64,000 nucleotides of DNA, from positions 124,001-188,000 of the forward strand of contig JAUYTN010000042.1 in NCBI GenBank assembly GCA_030695205.1. The letters run 5' to 3'. The translations under genes were made by a program, and so were the position numbers. This document shows, in pieces, positions 26,695 to 36,900 of the stretch (position 1 is the first letter of the stretch; each line of letters begins with the position of its first letter). The notes beneath the pieces were generated by a model. It saw only the letters and a list, made by a program, of their open reading frames with translations, had not been told where the DNA came from and did no database searches. Source of the stretch: Burkholderiaceae bacterium (lineage in GTDB: Bacteria; Pseudomonadota; Gammaproteobacteria; Burkholderiales; Burkholderiaceae_C).

Positions 26695-26841
26695 CGCGGC
26701 GCTGCCGTGGCTTTTTGCCTCCAAAATGAGGCCTTTGCCTGATGCCTGCGGCGCACAGCCCGCACAACGCCGTGCCGCTACAACCAGCTGCCCGCTACAC
26801 TGCGGCGCTTTCCATTCACCTGATACCCATCCCCAGACACC

Positions 26842-28158
26842 ATGAATCGCCTGCCATCTTTGAGTCAACTGCCCCAAGACCGCCTGTTCCGATCGGGCGA
26901 CGTGTTTGTGCTGTTCGGCGAGCTGTTCGGGCGCGGCTATGCCACCGGCCTGGTGCACGAAGCACGCGCCGCAGGCATGGAGATCATCGGCATCACCGTG
27001 GGCCGCCGCGAAAAGGACAACACCCTTCGCCCCTTGACCGATGAAGAACTGGCAGCCGCCGAGGCCAACCTGGGTGGGAAGATCATCAACGTACCGCTGA
27101 TGGCTGGCTTCGATGCCGACGCCCCTGCGGGCGAGCCCACCCCCACCGAACTGCTGGGCGGCATGACCCTGCAGAACTGGACCACCAGCACCATCGACTG
27201 GGCGCAGGTGGAGCGATGCCGCCAAGTGGGGACCGAGCGCTTCCGCCGCTCGCTGGCCGAGGTGATGGAGCAACTGGAGGGCATGGTGGCCAATGGCCGC
27301 AACGTGTTCTTTGCCCACACCATGGCCGGCGGCATTCCCAAGGCCAAGGTGTTTTTGGCCATTGCCAACCGCATTTACAAAGGGCGCGGCGACCGGCACA
27401 TGTCGTCTCAGGTGCTGCTCGATAGCGATTTGGGCAAGCTCATCTTGCAAAACTTTGACGAGGTGTCGGCCAACACCTTTGCGCACCTGATTGAGGGCAG
27501 CGCAGGCCTGCGCCAGCGCATAGAAGCCTCTGGCGGCCAGGTCCGCTACACCGCCTATGGCTACCACGGCACAGCGGTGCTGGTCGAGGGTGAGTACGTG
27601 TGGCAAACCTACACCAACTACACCCAGGGCTACGCCAAAATGAAGCTGGAAGGCATCGCCCAAGCGGCCTGGGACCAGGGCATTCGGGCAACGGTGTTCA
27701 ACTGTCCGGAAATTCGCACCAATTCGTCCGATGTGTTTGCGGGTGTGGAGTTGCCACTGATCGGGCTTTTGAGGTCTCTGAAGCAGGAAAACGGCGGCAA
27801 CTGGGCGCAAACGCAATGGGACACCTGCAGCAACTTGTTGGCCGACGGTGTGACACTCGACGCCCTGCTGGCCACCACCGAGCGCTTCCACACCAGCGAG
27901 GTGATGCGCCCGTTTCGCAACTTTGATGCCTGGCCCATGCCCAACACCGCAGCACAGGCCGACCTGACCATAGGCACTTCCGACGACATCGTGCGCCAGC
28001 ACAAAGACCCCAAGGCCTTGATCACCGATGTGCTCAGCGCCCTGGTGGTGGAATCCACCGGCTACCTGATGTTCCACACCATGGCCAACCCACCCGGCCC
28101 CGTGCTGTGGCTCAACCACGACATCATTGCCCAGCAACTGAACCAAGTACACGCCTGA
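26842..28158 (+). CDS. FabMG-like / enoyl-ACP reductase family protein
   Basis: This 438-residue soluble protein begins DRLFRSGDVFVLFGELFGRGYA, with a Rossmann-like N-terminus and a GRREKDNTLRPLTDEEL block. I recall this family as annotated enoyl-ACP reductase FabMG; the enzymology is not something I can confirm from sequence. No transmembrane segments or signal peptide. It stands alone, with tRNA-Ser 55 bp downstream. Confidence 0.5.
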   Translation: MNRLPSLSQLPQDRLFRSGDVFVLFGELFGRGYATGLVHEARAAGMEIIGITVGRREKDNTLRPLTDEELAAAEANLGGKIINVPLMAGFDADAPAGEPTPTELLGGMTLQNWTTSTIDWAQVERCRQVGTERFRRSLAEVMEQLEGMVANGRNVFFAHTMAGGIPKAKVFLAIANRIYKGRGDRHMSSQVLLDSDLGKLILQNFDEVSANTFAHLIEGSAGLRQRIEASGGQVRYTAYGYHGTAVLVEGEYVWQTYTNYTQGYAKMKLEGIAQAAWDQGIRATVFNCPEIRTNSSDVFAGVELPLIGLLRSLKQENGGNWAQTQWDTCSNLLADGVTLDALLATTERFHTSEVMRPFRNFDAWPMPNTAAQADLTIGTSDDIVRQHKDPKALITDVLSALVVESTGYLMFHTMANPPGPVLWLNHDIIAQQLNQVHA

Positions 28159-28213
28159 GCCACCGGGCAGAGGTCGTCTGCCGCCGCGCTAGAATACCTA
28201 GCTTCGATACACA

Positions 28214-28301
28214 GGAAGAGTGGCAGAGTGGTCGATTGCACCGGTCTTGAAAACCGGCGGCTCGCAAGGGCCCGTGAGTTCGAATCTCACCTCTTCCGCC
28301 A
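28214..28301 (+). tRNA. tRNA-Ser (anticodon UGA)
   Basis: An 88-nt tRNA with a 7-bp acceptor stem (GGAAGAG with CTCTTCC), D arm, anticodon loop CTTGAAA (UGA), a long variable arm typical of Ser tRNAs, T arm GTTCGAATC, and an encoded CCA at 28299-28301. Confidence 0.97.
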
Positions 28302-28400
28302 GTTTTCTATACAAATCAACAACTTAGTTGATTTCCAGAAACTGAACCCACACAAACACCCACAACAAACTTTGGTTTTGGTCGTCAAAACCCGCACGTT

Positions 28401-28740
28401 TTACGGCCTATGAGTGGGCACTGCTTTTCCTGAGATGTAGTCGGGCTCGGTGATCACCCCGGCAGCACGAGGCAGTGTTGGTGATCGGGCCACACGGTTT
28501 TGGAACTGGGTTTTTCAGCCACGGCTTCAAACCGGGCGTTGTAGGTGCTGCGACAGATCTTGGTTTCGTTGGCCCAATGGGGAATCAGCCAGAACATCGC
28601 CCACAGCGCTTCATGGTCAGGTGAATCTCCTTTCTGACTGCCGATCACACCACGCGCCAGGCCCTCTGGTGTGGCCATGACGATCGGCGCCCACGCACCC
28701 GGAAATACCTCCATGGGCACTTTGGTCGGATGAGGATCCT
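28401..28740 (-). pseudogene. Broken SRAP (YedK/HMCES-like) gene
   Basis: Reading the minus strand, residues resembling SOS-response-associated peptidase are clear: FPGAWAPIVMAT, MFWLIPHWANETKI, STYNARFEAVAEKPS and HQHCLV. The frame then stops at 28454. A +1-shifted frame continues the family sequence (TEPDYISGKAVPTHRP) until a stop at 28401. The N-terminal catalytic MCGR start is missing, and the C-terminal half is lost. It is therefore a frameshifted, doubly truncated remnant. Confidence 0.75.
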
Positions 28741-28768
28741 GTGCCGCCGTAGGATTGGCGTTCACGCA

Positions 28769-29019
28769 GAAAACAATCTGGCAGATAACCCAGACGGGCA
28801 TTTTCGGGTGGATGGTGAAATCAACGGCCCATGCCAAGGACGGGTGCTGCGGGGGGGGGGCCGGTGCTGGCGGGCACCATGTCTGCCATGCAAGTGGGTG
28901 TGGGCACTGGCCTGTTCGCACAAAACGACACAGAGGCCCTGCTGGGACAGAGTTTTCTGTCTCAGTTCGATGTGATTCTGCGCAAAGACCACATGGTCAT
29001 CAAGCATCGGGCACGCTGA
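28769..29019 (+). pseudogene. Remnant of a clan AA aspartic protease gene
   Basis: One frame encodes DNPDGHFRVDGEINGP, resembling the start of the retropepsin-like domain. After the G10 tract another frame encodes EALLGQSFLSQFDVILRKDHMVI, which resembles its C-terminal end. The DTGA catalytic region between them is missing. The gene is broken by a frameshift and internal deletion centred on 28850. Confidence 0.6.
28851..28860. repeat. G10 homopolymer
   Basis: Ten consecutive G residues sit at the junction of the two frames of the protease remnant. The tract is a likely slippage or deletion point and also a possible sequencing-length error. Confidence 0.9.
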
Positions 29020-29360
29020 CGCGTTGGGCGCGCCGTTCGATGTGCAACAAGTCAGGGACATCTGGCTTTGTGACGTTCGCTGTGTGGTGCTGGCTAAAAC
29101 GCACCCCTCGCGATGCGCGCCTGACTACGCGGTTTTGCGAATTCGAGCGGATTCGCTGGCAAATTTGCCGACTTGGACATGCGCAGGAACAACTGCTCGG
29201 ACAGCCTGCCGTTCACATCAGCGAGGCAGTCAAGCAGTTGGGTACGTGATCCGCACCACTGCGGACCAAGACAAGTTCACACCTGATGGAACAGCGACCT
29301 GTGTCGGCCGATGACCGCACCAAAGATGGGCACTTCAAGCTAGACACAGCAAACCCGAGT
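29020..29360. other. Non-coding stretch upstream of the guanidine promoter
   Basis: I see no supported gene here. Short open frames lack family features and ribosome sites. It holds a small perfect hairpin CCGCA-CCAC-TGCGG (29251-29264). A GCACCA-AAGA-TGGGC element (29317-29331) loosely resembles an NtrC site about 30 bp upstream of the sigma-54 promoter. The latter is a weak candidate only. Confidence 0.4.
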
Positions 29361-29376
29361 TGGCACGACGTTTGCT
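29361..29376 (+). promoter_or_regulatory. Sigma-54 promoter of the guanidine operon
   Basis: TGGCACG-ACGT-TTGCT matches the -24/-12 consensus at every conserved position, with GG and GC 10 bp apart. The predicted start is near 29387, about 50 bp before the riboswitch. It suggests activation by an enhancer-binding protein such as NtrC under nitrogen limitation. Confidence 0.88.
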
Positions 29377-29436
29377 TGTTTCAATGTGGCGGGAATGGTC
29401 TGGCATGTGCCGGATTCGAAGAGCCACATCATCAAT

Positions 29437-29530
29437 AGACGGCTAGGGTTCCGGTCTGCACAAGCAGATGTCTGGTCCGAGAGCTGTCGACCTCCTCGGG
29501 GGTTACACGGCGGGACAAAAGCCCGGGAGA
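29437..29530 (+). ncRNA. Guanidine-I (ykkC) riboswitch
   Basis: The conserved ykkC elements are present in order: GGCTAGGGTTCCG (29441-29453), CTGGTCCGAGAG (29472-29483), then ACACGGCGGGACAAAAGCCC (29505-29524) and GGGAGA. They lie 50-140 nt upstream of the guanidine transporter gene. This class binds guanidinium and turns expression on. A hairpin GCGCA-TTGTGG-TGCGC follows (29536-29551) without a U-tract. That favours control of translation over termination, though this is a guess. Confidence 0.93.
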
Positions 29531-29582
29531 ACCAAGCGCATTGTGGTGCGCCGTTCCCGTGAGCCATCCCCAAGGAGCCCTC

Positions 29583-30665
29583 ATGTTCTCTCGCCGTTTC
29601 TTCAAGCAAGCCATCGCCGCCGCCGTTTTGACGGGTATTTCAGCTCTGGGCAGCACAGCCGCGTGGGCTGCACCGAAAAAAGACTTCAAGGTCTGCTGGA
29701 CCATCTACGCGGGCTGGATGCCTTGGGATTACGCCAAGTCCAGCGGCATCATGGACAAGTGGGCCAAAAAGTACGACATCAAGGTAGATGTGGTGCAGCT
29801 CAACGATTACGTGGAGTCCATCAACCAGTACACCGCCGGTGCGTTTGACGGCTGCACCATGACCAACATGGATGCACTCACGATTCCCGCAGCAGGCGGG
29901 GTGGATTCCACCGCGCTGATCATCGGCGACTTCTCCAACGGCAACGACGGCATCGTGATGAAGGGTGAGAACAAAAAGCTGGCCGACCTCAAGGGTCAGA
30001 AGATCAACCTGGTGGAAATGTCGGTGTCGCACTACCTGCTGGCCCGCGCCCTGGAGAGCGTGAAGCTCACCGAGAAAGACGTGAAAGTGGTCAACACGTC
30101 CGATGCCGACCTGGTGGCGGCTTTCAAGACCAAGGGCGTGAACACGGTGGTCACCTGGAACCCGCTGCTGGCTGAGGTGGCAGCTACGCCCAAAACCAGC
30201 AAGCTGTTCAATTCCAGCCAGATTCCAGGCGAAATCATCGACCTGATGGTGGTCAACACCAAGACCCTGGCAGACAACCCCAACTTGGGCAAGGCACTCA
30301 CCGGCGCGTGGTTTGAGGTGATGGGCATCATGAGCTCCGACACGGCCCAAGGTAAAGAAGCTCGCTCCAAGATGGCGGCCGCATCGGGCACTGACCTCAA
30401 GGGCTTCGAGGCGCAACTGGCCGCCACCAAGATGTTTTACACACCCAAGGATGCCTACGCTTTTGCCGTCAGCAAGGACCTGCCCGCGACGATGACCAAA
30501 GTGTCGCAATTCAGCTTCAAGCATGGACTGCTTGGGGAGGGTGCCAAAAGTGCCGAAGCCATCGGCATCCAGTTTGCGGGAAGCCAGACTGGAAATCCGA
30601 AAAACGTGAAGCTGCGCTTCGATCCGACGTACCTGAAGATGGCGGCCGACGGGCAAATCAAATAA
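29583..30665 (+). CDS. Guanidine ABC transporter substrate-binding protein (NrtA/TauA type)
   Basis: This 360-residue periplasmic protein has a signal peptide (1-29, cleavage after AWA). The mature part reads VCWTIYAGWMPWDYAKSSGI, like the binding proteins found beside urea/guanidine carboxylases. I chose ATG 29583 because AAGGAG lies at 29572-29577. It is the first gene after the riboswitch, so guanidine is the likely ligand. It was formerly called a urea-carboxylase-region binding protein. Confidence 0.88.
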   Translation: MFSRRFFKQAIAAAVLTGISALGSTAAWAAPKKDFKVCWTIYAGWMPWDYAKSSGIMDKWAKKYDIKVDVVQLNDYVESINQYTAGAFDGCTMTNMDALTIPAAGGVDSTALIIGDFSNGNDGIVMKGENKKLADLKGQKINLVEMSVSHYLLARALESVKLTEKDVKVVNTSDADLVAAFKTKGVNTVVTWNPLLAEVAATPKTSKLFNSSQIPGEIIDLMVVNTKTLADNPNLGKALTGAWFEVMGIMSSDTAQGKEARSKMAAASGTDLKGFEAQLAATKMFYTPKDAYAFAVSKDLPATMTKVSQFSFKHGLLGEGAKSAEAIGIQFAGSQTGNPKNVKLRFDPTYLKMAADGQIK

Positions 30666-30706
30666 GTCATCCCACTCAGCCGTTTTTCACAACTGCCGGG
30701 GGGCTT

Positions 30707-31516
30707 ATGCGCCTGATCAACATCGTGCCAAGCCGCGGCCTACGGGTCGGGCTGACGGCGCTGCCATTCCTGCTTTTGCTGGTCATCTACATGATTTCCG
30801 CAGAAGCCAGGCTCGCTTTGAACCCAGACGACAAACTGCTCCCGAGTTTCGGGCAGATGGCCGATGCCATACAGCGTTATGCCCTGCAAGAAGACCCTAG
30901 AACCGGGGGGTGGCTGCTGTGGGACGACACCTGGGCCAGTCTGCGGCGGCTGCTGCTGGGAATGGCAGTGGCCACCTTGCTGGCATTGGTGCTGGGCATC
31001 GGTCTGGGGGCCATCCCCTTGGTCAGTGCCACGCTGTCGCCTGCCGTGGCGGTGATGTCGATGGTTCCACCATTGGCCATCCTGCCGGTGCTTTTCATCG
31101 TGTTCGGACTGGACGAGCTCTCGAAGGTCATGCTGATCGTCATTGGCATTGCGCCGGTGATGACGCGCGACCTGGAGCAGCGTGCCCGCGAAATTCCCCT
31201 GGAGTGGCTGATCAAGGCCCAGACCCTGGGGGCCAACACCTGGACACTGATCCTGCGTGTGGTGTTGCCGCAATTGATGCCACGCCTGTTGATTGCGCTG
31301 CGGCTTGCATTGGGCTCGGCCTGGCTGTTCCTGATCGCGGCGGAGGCGATTGCATCCACCGATGGCCTCGGGTACCGGATTTTTCTGGTGCGGCGCTACC
31401 TGGCCATGGATGTGATCCTGCCCTATGTGGCCTGGATCACCTTGCTGGCATGGACCATGGACATGGCACTCAAGAAACTGACCACAGCCCTGTTCCCTTG
31501 GCACGAAGGACGCTGA
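30707..31516 (+). CDS. Guanidine ABC transporter permease
   Basis: This 269-residue TauC/NrtB-type permease has six predicted membrane segments and a coupling loop near LEWLIKAQTLGANTWTLILRVVLPQL. It lies between the binding protein and ATPase genes, with 2 bp to the next gene. Confidence 0.88.
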   Translation: MRLINIVPSRGLRVGLTALPFLLLLVIYMISAEARLALNPDDKLLPSFGQMADAIQRYALQEDPRTGGWLLWDDTWASLRRLLLGMAVATLLALVLGIGLGAIPLVSATLSPAVAVMSMVPPLAILPVLFIVFGLDELSKVMLIVIGIAPVMTRDLEQRAREIPLEWLIKAQTLGANTWTLILRVVLPQLMPRLLIALRLALGSAWLFLIAAEAIASTDGLGYRIFLVRRYLAMDVILPYVAWITLLAWTMDMALKKLTTALFPWHEGR

Positions 31517-31518
31517 CC

Positions 31519-32319
31519 ATGGCCTTTCTCAAAGTCAGCAACCTCTGGATGTCATACGGTGAGCAGGTGGTGCTGGAACGCATCAACCTGGAAGTCCAGC
31601 AAGGCCAGTTCTGCACCATGGTGGGCGCGTCGGGTTGTGGCAAGTCAACCTTTCTGCGGCTCTTGCTGGGCCAGGAGCGCCCCACCAAAGGCAGCATCAC
31701 TTTGGCAGGCCAACCTTTGGTGCCGGAGCCCGACGCCAGCCGGGGCATCGTGTTCCAGAAGTACTCGGTGTTGCCGCACCTCACGGTGCTGGACAACGTG
31801 GCCCTGGCATTGGAGCTGCCCAAAAGCCGCTGGCTCGGGCGACTCTTGGGCACTGCCAAGGTGGCCGCCAGAGAAGAGGCAAGGGCCATGCTGGACAAAG
31901 TGGGGCTGGCGCCTTCACTGGGCAAATACCCGCATCAGTTGTCCGGCGGGATGCAGCAACGCCTGGCCATTGCGCAGGCGCTGATGGGCAAACCCCGCAT
32001 GCTGCTGCTGGATGAGCCCTTTGGTGCGCTGGACCCAGGCATCCGCAAGGACATGCATCACCTGTTGCAAGACTTGTGGCGCCAGGAACAACTGACCGTG
32101 TTCATGGTGACCCATGACCTGTCCGAGGGGTTCCACCTGGGCACCCGCCTGCTGGTGTTTGACAAGGTGCGCATCGACCCGCATGCCCCACAGGCGTACG
32201 GCGCCGCCATCACCTACGACATTCCTCTCAACCAAGACCGCACCGCGCCCAACCAGGTACTGGATGGACTGCGGGAAAGGCAGCTGCAAATGGCTGCATC
32301 GGAAGGCAAATCGACATGA
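31519..32319 (+). CDS. Guanidine ABC transporter ATP-binding protein
   Basis: This 266-residue ATPase has Walker A GASGCGKST (about 37-45), signature LSGGMQQRLAIAQAL and Walker B MLLLDEPFGALD. It belongs to the nitrate/taurine group. Its stop overlaps the start of the next gene by 4 bp, binding uptake to the catabolic enzymes. Confidence 0.9.
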   Translation: MAFLKVSNLWMSYGEQVVLERINLEVQQGQFCTMVGASGCGKSTFLRLLLGQERPTKGSITLAGQPLVPEPDASRGIVFQKYSVLPHLTVLDNVALALELPKSRWLGRLLGTAKVAAREEARAMLDKVGLAPSLGKYPHQLSGGMQQRLAIAQALMGKPRMLLLDEPFGALDPGIRKDMHHLLQDLWRQEQLTVFMVTHDLSEGFHLGTRLLVFDKVRIDPHAPQAYGAAITYDIPLNQDRTAPNQVLDGLRERQLQMAASEGKST

Positions 32320-33149
32320 CCGATACAACTGCTGAGACAACCCTGGTTTCGGAAATTCCCAACCCCCCCGCACAAAGCCCTGTGGACAACATCGCCTGGT
32401 GGAAGCGTTTGCCCGAAGCATCCACCGCCGACGTGGCCCCAGACAGCATTCTGTGGTCGGAAATGATGCCAGGCGGTACCCATTGGTCGTGGCGCATACA
32501 GCGCGGGCGAGCGCTGCGCTTTGTGGCAATGGACAGTGACGTGAACCTGAGCATGGTGCTGTATGCCGCCCATGACAAGTTGGAGCGCTACAACATGCCC
32601 GACTCGCTGAAGGCGCAGCACACCGCGCACTACAGCACTGGGCACGTGCTGATGAGCGACATGGGACGCGCCATGGCCAGCATCACGCATGACACCCTGG
32701 GCTGGCACGACCCGCTGGGCCTGCTGCTGGACAACAAACGCATGCAGGCCCGTTATGGCGACAAACGCTACCAGGCTCACCGCAACAGCATGTACCGCAG
32801 CGGCAAAGACGGCCTGCTCACCGAGATTGGCAAGCACGGTCTATCCGCCCGGGACCTGGTGATCGGTGTCAATTGGTTTTCCAAAGTCAGCGTCGACGCG
32901 CAGGGGGGCTTCATCTATCACCCCGGACATTGCCAGCCCGGGCATTGGTTTGAACTGCGCTGCGACATGGACGTGGTGATTGCGGTCTCCTCCGCTCCCC
33001 ACCCACTGGACACCAGACCGGACTACAGCCCAGGCCGAATCGGCATCCTGGCCCGGCACGTAGGAGCCGCCGCTGCGGACGATGTCTGCCGCCGTTTCCG
33101 ACCTGAAAACGCCCGTGCTCTGCACAACACCGACATGTTCCACGCCTGA
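32316..33149 (+). CDS. Carboxyguanidine deiminase subunit, DUF1989 family (Cys-lacking)
   Basis: This 277-residue cytoplasmic DUF1989 protein was formerly called urea carboxylase-associated protein. With its partner it would remove the imino nitrogen from carboxyguanidine to give allophanate (CgdA/CgdB-type heteromer). At the position where its partner has DTCGRHD it reads DTLGWHD, so Leu128 replaces the conserved Cys. This suggests a structural or regulatory subunit. It is 4 bp overlapped with the ATPase gene. Confidence 0.85.
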   Translation: MTDTTAETTLVSEIPNPPAQSPVDNIAWWKRLPEASTADVAPDSILWSEMMPGGTHWSWRIQRGRALRFVAMDSDVNLSMVLYAAHDKLERYNMPDSLKAQHTAHYSTGHVLMSDMGRAMASITHDTLGWHDPLGLLLDNKRMQARYGDKRYQAHRNSMYRSGKDGLLTEIGKHGLSARDLVIGVNWFSKVSVDAQGGFIYHPGHCQPGHWFELRCDMDVVIAVSSAPHPLDTRPDYSPGRIGILARHVGAAAADDVCRRFRPENARALHNTDMFHA

Positions 33150-33163
33150 CCCGGGAGCCCGCC

Positions 33164-33841
33164 ATGAACGCAACAACGACCGAACCCGTGGCCGCCCTCA
33201 GATTGACCGAAAGCAGTCTGGACCCTATCAAGGCTTCCTGGGAGCAGACCCACCCCGCAGGTGAGCCCATTCTTTTCGAAGTGAAGAAAGGCCAGACGCT
33301 GCGCATCGTCGACGTAGAAGGCAACCAGGCTGCCGATGTGATTTTTTACGCCACCGCCGATCTGGCCGAGCACTACAGCGCCACGGACACCATGCTGGCC
33401 CAGGGCGGCATCTACCTGACGACCGGCTCGCGCCTGATGAGCAACGCGGGCCGCCCCATGCTCACCATCGTGGCCGACACCTGTGGCCGCCACGACACCC
33501 TAGGTGGCGCTTGCGCGGCCGAGAGCAACACCGTGCGCTACGCCCTGCAAAAGAAGTACATGCACAACTGCCGCGACAACTACCTGATCGCCATTCAACG
33601 GGCGGACATGGGGCTGACCAAACGGGACCTGGTGCCCAACATCAACTTCTTCATGAACGTGCCCGTGACGGCTGGCGGTGATCTGAAATTTGATGACGGC
33701 GTATCCGGCCCTGGCAAGTACGTGGAAATGCGGGCTGAGATGGACGTCTGGGTGCTCATTTCCAATTGCCCCCAGCTCAACAACCCGTGCAACGCCTACA
33801 ACCCCACGCCCATCCAACTCCTGGTCTGGGACCCGACCTGA
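33164..33841 (+). CDS. Carboxyguanidine deiminase subunit, DUF1989 family (Cys-containing)
   Basis: This 225-residue DUF1989 protein keeps the family motifs VEGNQAADVIFYA, GSRLMSNAGRPML and ADTCGRHDTLGGAC, with Cys107 and Cys117 probably binding zinc or acting in catalysis. It is the likely active partner of the preceding subunit. It is 14 bp downstream of it and 67 bp before the carboxylase. Confidence 0.87.
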   Translation: MNATTTEPVAALRLTESSLDPIKASWEQTHPAGEPILFEVKKGQTLRIVDVEGNQAADVIFYATADLAEHYSATDTMLAQGGIYLTTGSRLMSNAGRPMLTIVADTCGRHDTLGGACAAESNTVRYALQKKYMHNCRDNYLIAIQRADMGLTKRDLVPNINFFMNVPVTAGGDLKFDDGVSGPGKYVEMRAEMDVWVLISNCPQLNNPCNAYNPTPIQLLVWDPT

Positions 33842-33908
33842 ACTGCAACCCCTCTGCAGGACGACCTGCAGATGAACCGCCATGCGGGACGGCCCGCACG
33901 AGGAAACC

Positions 33909-36900
33909 ATGTTTGAGAAAGTCCTGATCGCCAACCGGGGGGCGATTGCGTGCCGCATCATGCGCACCCTGCGTCAGATGGGCGTGAAGAGCGTTGCGGT
34001 GTATTCAGAGGCAGATGCCCAGGCGCGCCACGTGCGCGAAGCCGACGAGGCCTACCTGATCGGCCCGGCGCCTGCCGCGCAAAGCTATCTGAACGCCCAG
34101 CGCATCCTGTCGGTGGCACAGCAAGCTGGGGCCCAGGCCATCCACCCTGGTTATGGCTTTTTGTCCGAGAACCCGGACTTTGCGCAGGCCTGCGAGGAAG
34201 CAGGCATCGCCTTCATCGGCCCGACTCCCTCACAGATGCGGGCGTTTGGCCTCAAACACACGGCAAGGGACCTAGCGGGCCGCCTGGACGTGCCGCTGCT
34301 GCCGGGCTCAGGCGTTCTCGACGGCCCAGAGCACGCTTGCGAGCAGGCCATGGTCATCGGCTACCCCGTCATGCTCAAGAGCACCGCCGGGGGCGGAGGT
34401 ATTGGCATGCGTCTGGTGTGGAACCAGGCCGAACTGCTCGACGCCTTTGACTCGGTCGGGCGTTTGGCCCAGGCCAATTTCAAAGATGCCGGTTTGTTCC
34501 TGGAAAAGTACGTCGAACACGCACGTCACATTGAGGTGCAGGTGTTCGGCGACGGCCAAGGGGACGTGATCGCCTTGGGCGAACGCGATTGCTCCGTTCA
34601 GCGGCGCAACCAGAAGGTGATCGAAGAAACACCCGCACCCGGTCTGAGCGACGTCCAGCGGGAGCAACTCCATGCCACTGCCGTGCGCCTGGCACAAGCG
34701 GTGAATTACCGCTCTGCAGGCACCGTGGAATTTGTGTACGACGCGGTTGGCCAGTCTTTCTATTTTCTGGAGGTGAACACCCGCCTGCAGGTGGAGCACG
34801 GTGTCACTGAGCAAGTAACCGGCGTGGACCTGGTTGCCTGGATGGTGCAACTGGCGGCTGGTGAGCTACCCGCTCTCACCCGTTTGCAACCCAAATCTCA
34901 AGGAGCTTCAATCCAGGTGCGCCTGTATGCGGAGGACCCTGCCCGACAGTTCCAGCCCAGCGCCGGGTTGCTCACCGAGGTGCGGTTTCCCTCTGATGCC
35001 CGCGTAGACACTTGGGTGGAGCGGGGCACTGACGTGCCCCCCTGGTACGACCCGATGCTGGCCAAACTGATCGTGACGGCAGACACCCGGGCGCAGGCCT
35101 TGGTCAAACTGGCCCAGGCGCTGGACGACACGCGCCTGGCGGGCATCGAGACCAATCTGAGCTACCTGCGCCATGTGGTGGCCGACACGGTGTTCCAGGA
35201 GGGCCGTCAAACCACCCGGTTCCTGGGCTCATTCGTGTTTCAACCTCACACCATCGAAGTGCTGGAGTCTGGCGTGCAGACCAGCATCCAGGACTGGCCG
35301 GGCCGCCAAGGCTATTGGGATGTGGGCGTACCCCCCAGCGGGCCCATGGATGCCTATGCGCACCGCATGGCCAACGCCTTGGTGGGCAACCCGCCCGACG
35401 CTGCGGCGCTGGAGATCACGCTGTCTGGCCCCACCCTGCGCTTCCATGCCCCGGCCGTGGTGGCCGTGACGGGTGCCCCTGCCCCGGTCATGCTGAACGG
35501 ACAACCCGTGCCCATGTGGCAAACGCTGAATGTCCATGCGGGTGCCACATTGGAGATCGGTCGCACATCGGTGGGCGTGCGTTTGGCATTGGCCGTGGCA
35601 GGCGGGCTGGATGTGCCGATGTACCTCGGCAGCCGCAGCACCTTCACACTGGGCCAGTTCGGCGGCCACGGTGGGAGGCACCTGCGGTGCGGGGACGTGC
35701 TCCACTTCACCCCGCCTCAAGCTGGGTCACAGGCGGCCTGCTCGCCCGATTGCATTCCCGCCTACGGCCACCAATGGGATGTCGGGGTGATCTACGGCCC
35801 GCATGGGGCGCCCGATTTTTTCACGGCGGGTGACATTGACACGTTCTTCAGCGCCGACTGGAAGGTCCACCACAACAGCAGCCGCACGGGGGTTCGCCTC
35901 ATCGGCCCCAAACCCGACTGGGCACGGACCGATGGCGGGGAAGCCGGGTTACACCCGTCCAACATCCACGACAACGCCTATGCCATCGGGGCCATCGACT
36001 TCACAGGCGACATGCCCGTCATTCTCGGGCCCGATGGCCCTAGCCTGGGTGGCTTTGTGTGCCCTGCGGTCGTCGCGCACGCCGAACTGTGGAAGCTGGG
36101 TCAGCTCCGGCCCGGCGACACGGTCCGCTTTCACCGCATCTCCCAGATGGACGCCGCCGCCCGTGAGGCCACCCACAACGCCGCGTTGACCCACTGGTGT
36201 GGAACATTGCCAACCGCCCCTTGCGATGACGCCTTGGCTCACCCCACACCCGTGATACACAGCGACCCCGGCCGGGATGACATGCCCGACATGGTGGTGC
36301 GGCAGGCAGGAGACCGGTATCTGTTGGTGGAGTTTGGCCCCCTGGTGCTGGACATTGAACTGCGCATGCGGGTGCATGTGCTGATGACCGCTCTCAAGGG
36401 CTTGCAGGCGTCTGGGCAACTTGTCGGCGTGATTGACATGACCCCTGGTATCCGGTCGCTTCAGTTGCACTTCGACCCGGCGCAGGTGTCGCAGCAAGCC
36501 CTGTTGGAACAGGTGGTGCATGCCGAGGCCGGATTGCCCGCTGTCGATGACATGGTGGTGCCGAGCCGGACGGTGCACCTGCCCTTGTCCTGGGATGACC
36601 CCCAGACCCGACTCGCTATCGAAAAATACACGCAGTCGGTGCGCTCGGATGCGCCCTGGTGCCCCAGCAACATCGAGTTCATCCGCCGCATCAATGGGTT
36701 GGACAGCGTGGACGATGTCTACCGCACGGTCTTCGATGCCCGCTACCTGGTGTTGGGCTTGGGTGATGTGTACCTCGGGGCGCCAGTGGCCACCCCGCTG
36801 GACCCGCGCCACCGGCTGGTGACCACCAAGTACAACCCCGCACGCACCTGGACCCCGGAAAACGCGGTCGGTATCGGTGGCGCCTACCTGTGCGTGTACG

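Noticed and set aside
26173..28152. A 659-codon open frame on the minus strand
   Set aside because: It runs antisense through yccF and the FabMG-like gene and shows the composition of a shadow frame, without recognisable domains.
28741..28921. The N-terminal part of the minus-strand frame that contains the SRAP remnant, as part of an intact 155-codon gene
   Set aside because: Only the residues from about 28723 downward resemble SRAP, and these break off in a frameshift; the upstream part overlaps the protease remnant.
28214..29436. A direct repeat of the tRNA-Ser 3' end as an attachment-site pair
   Set aside because: I looked for a second copy of the TTCGAATCTCACCTCTTCC stretch in the following DNA and did not find one.
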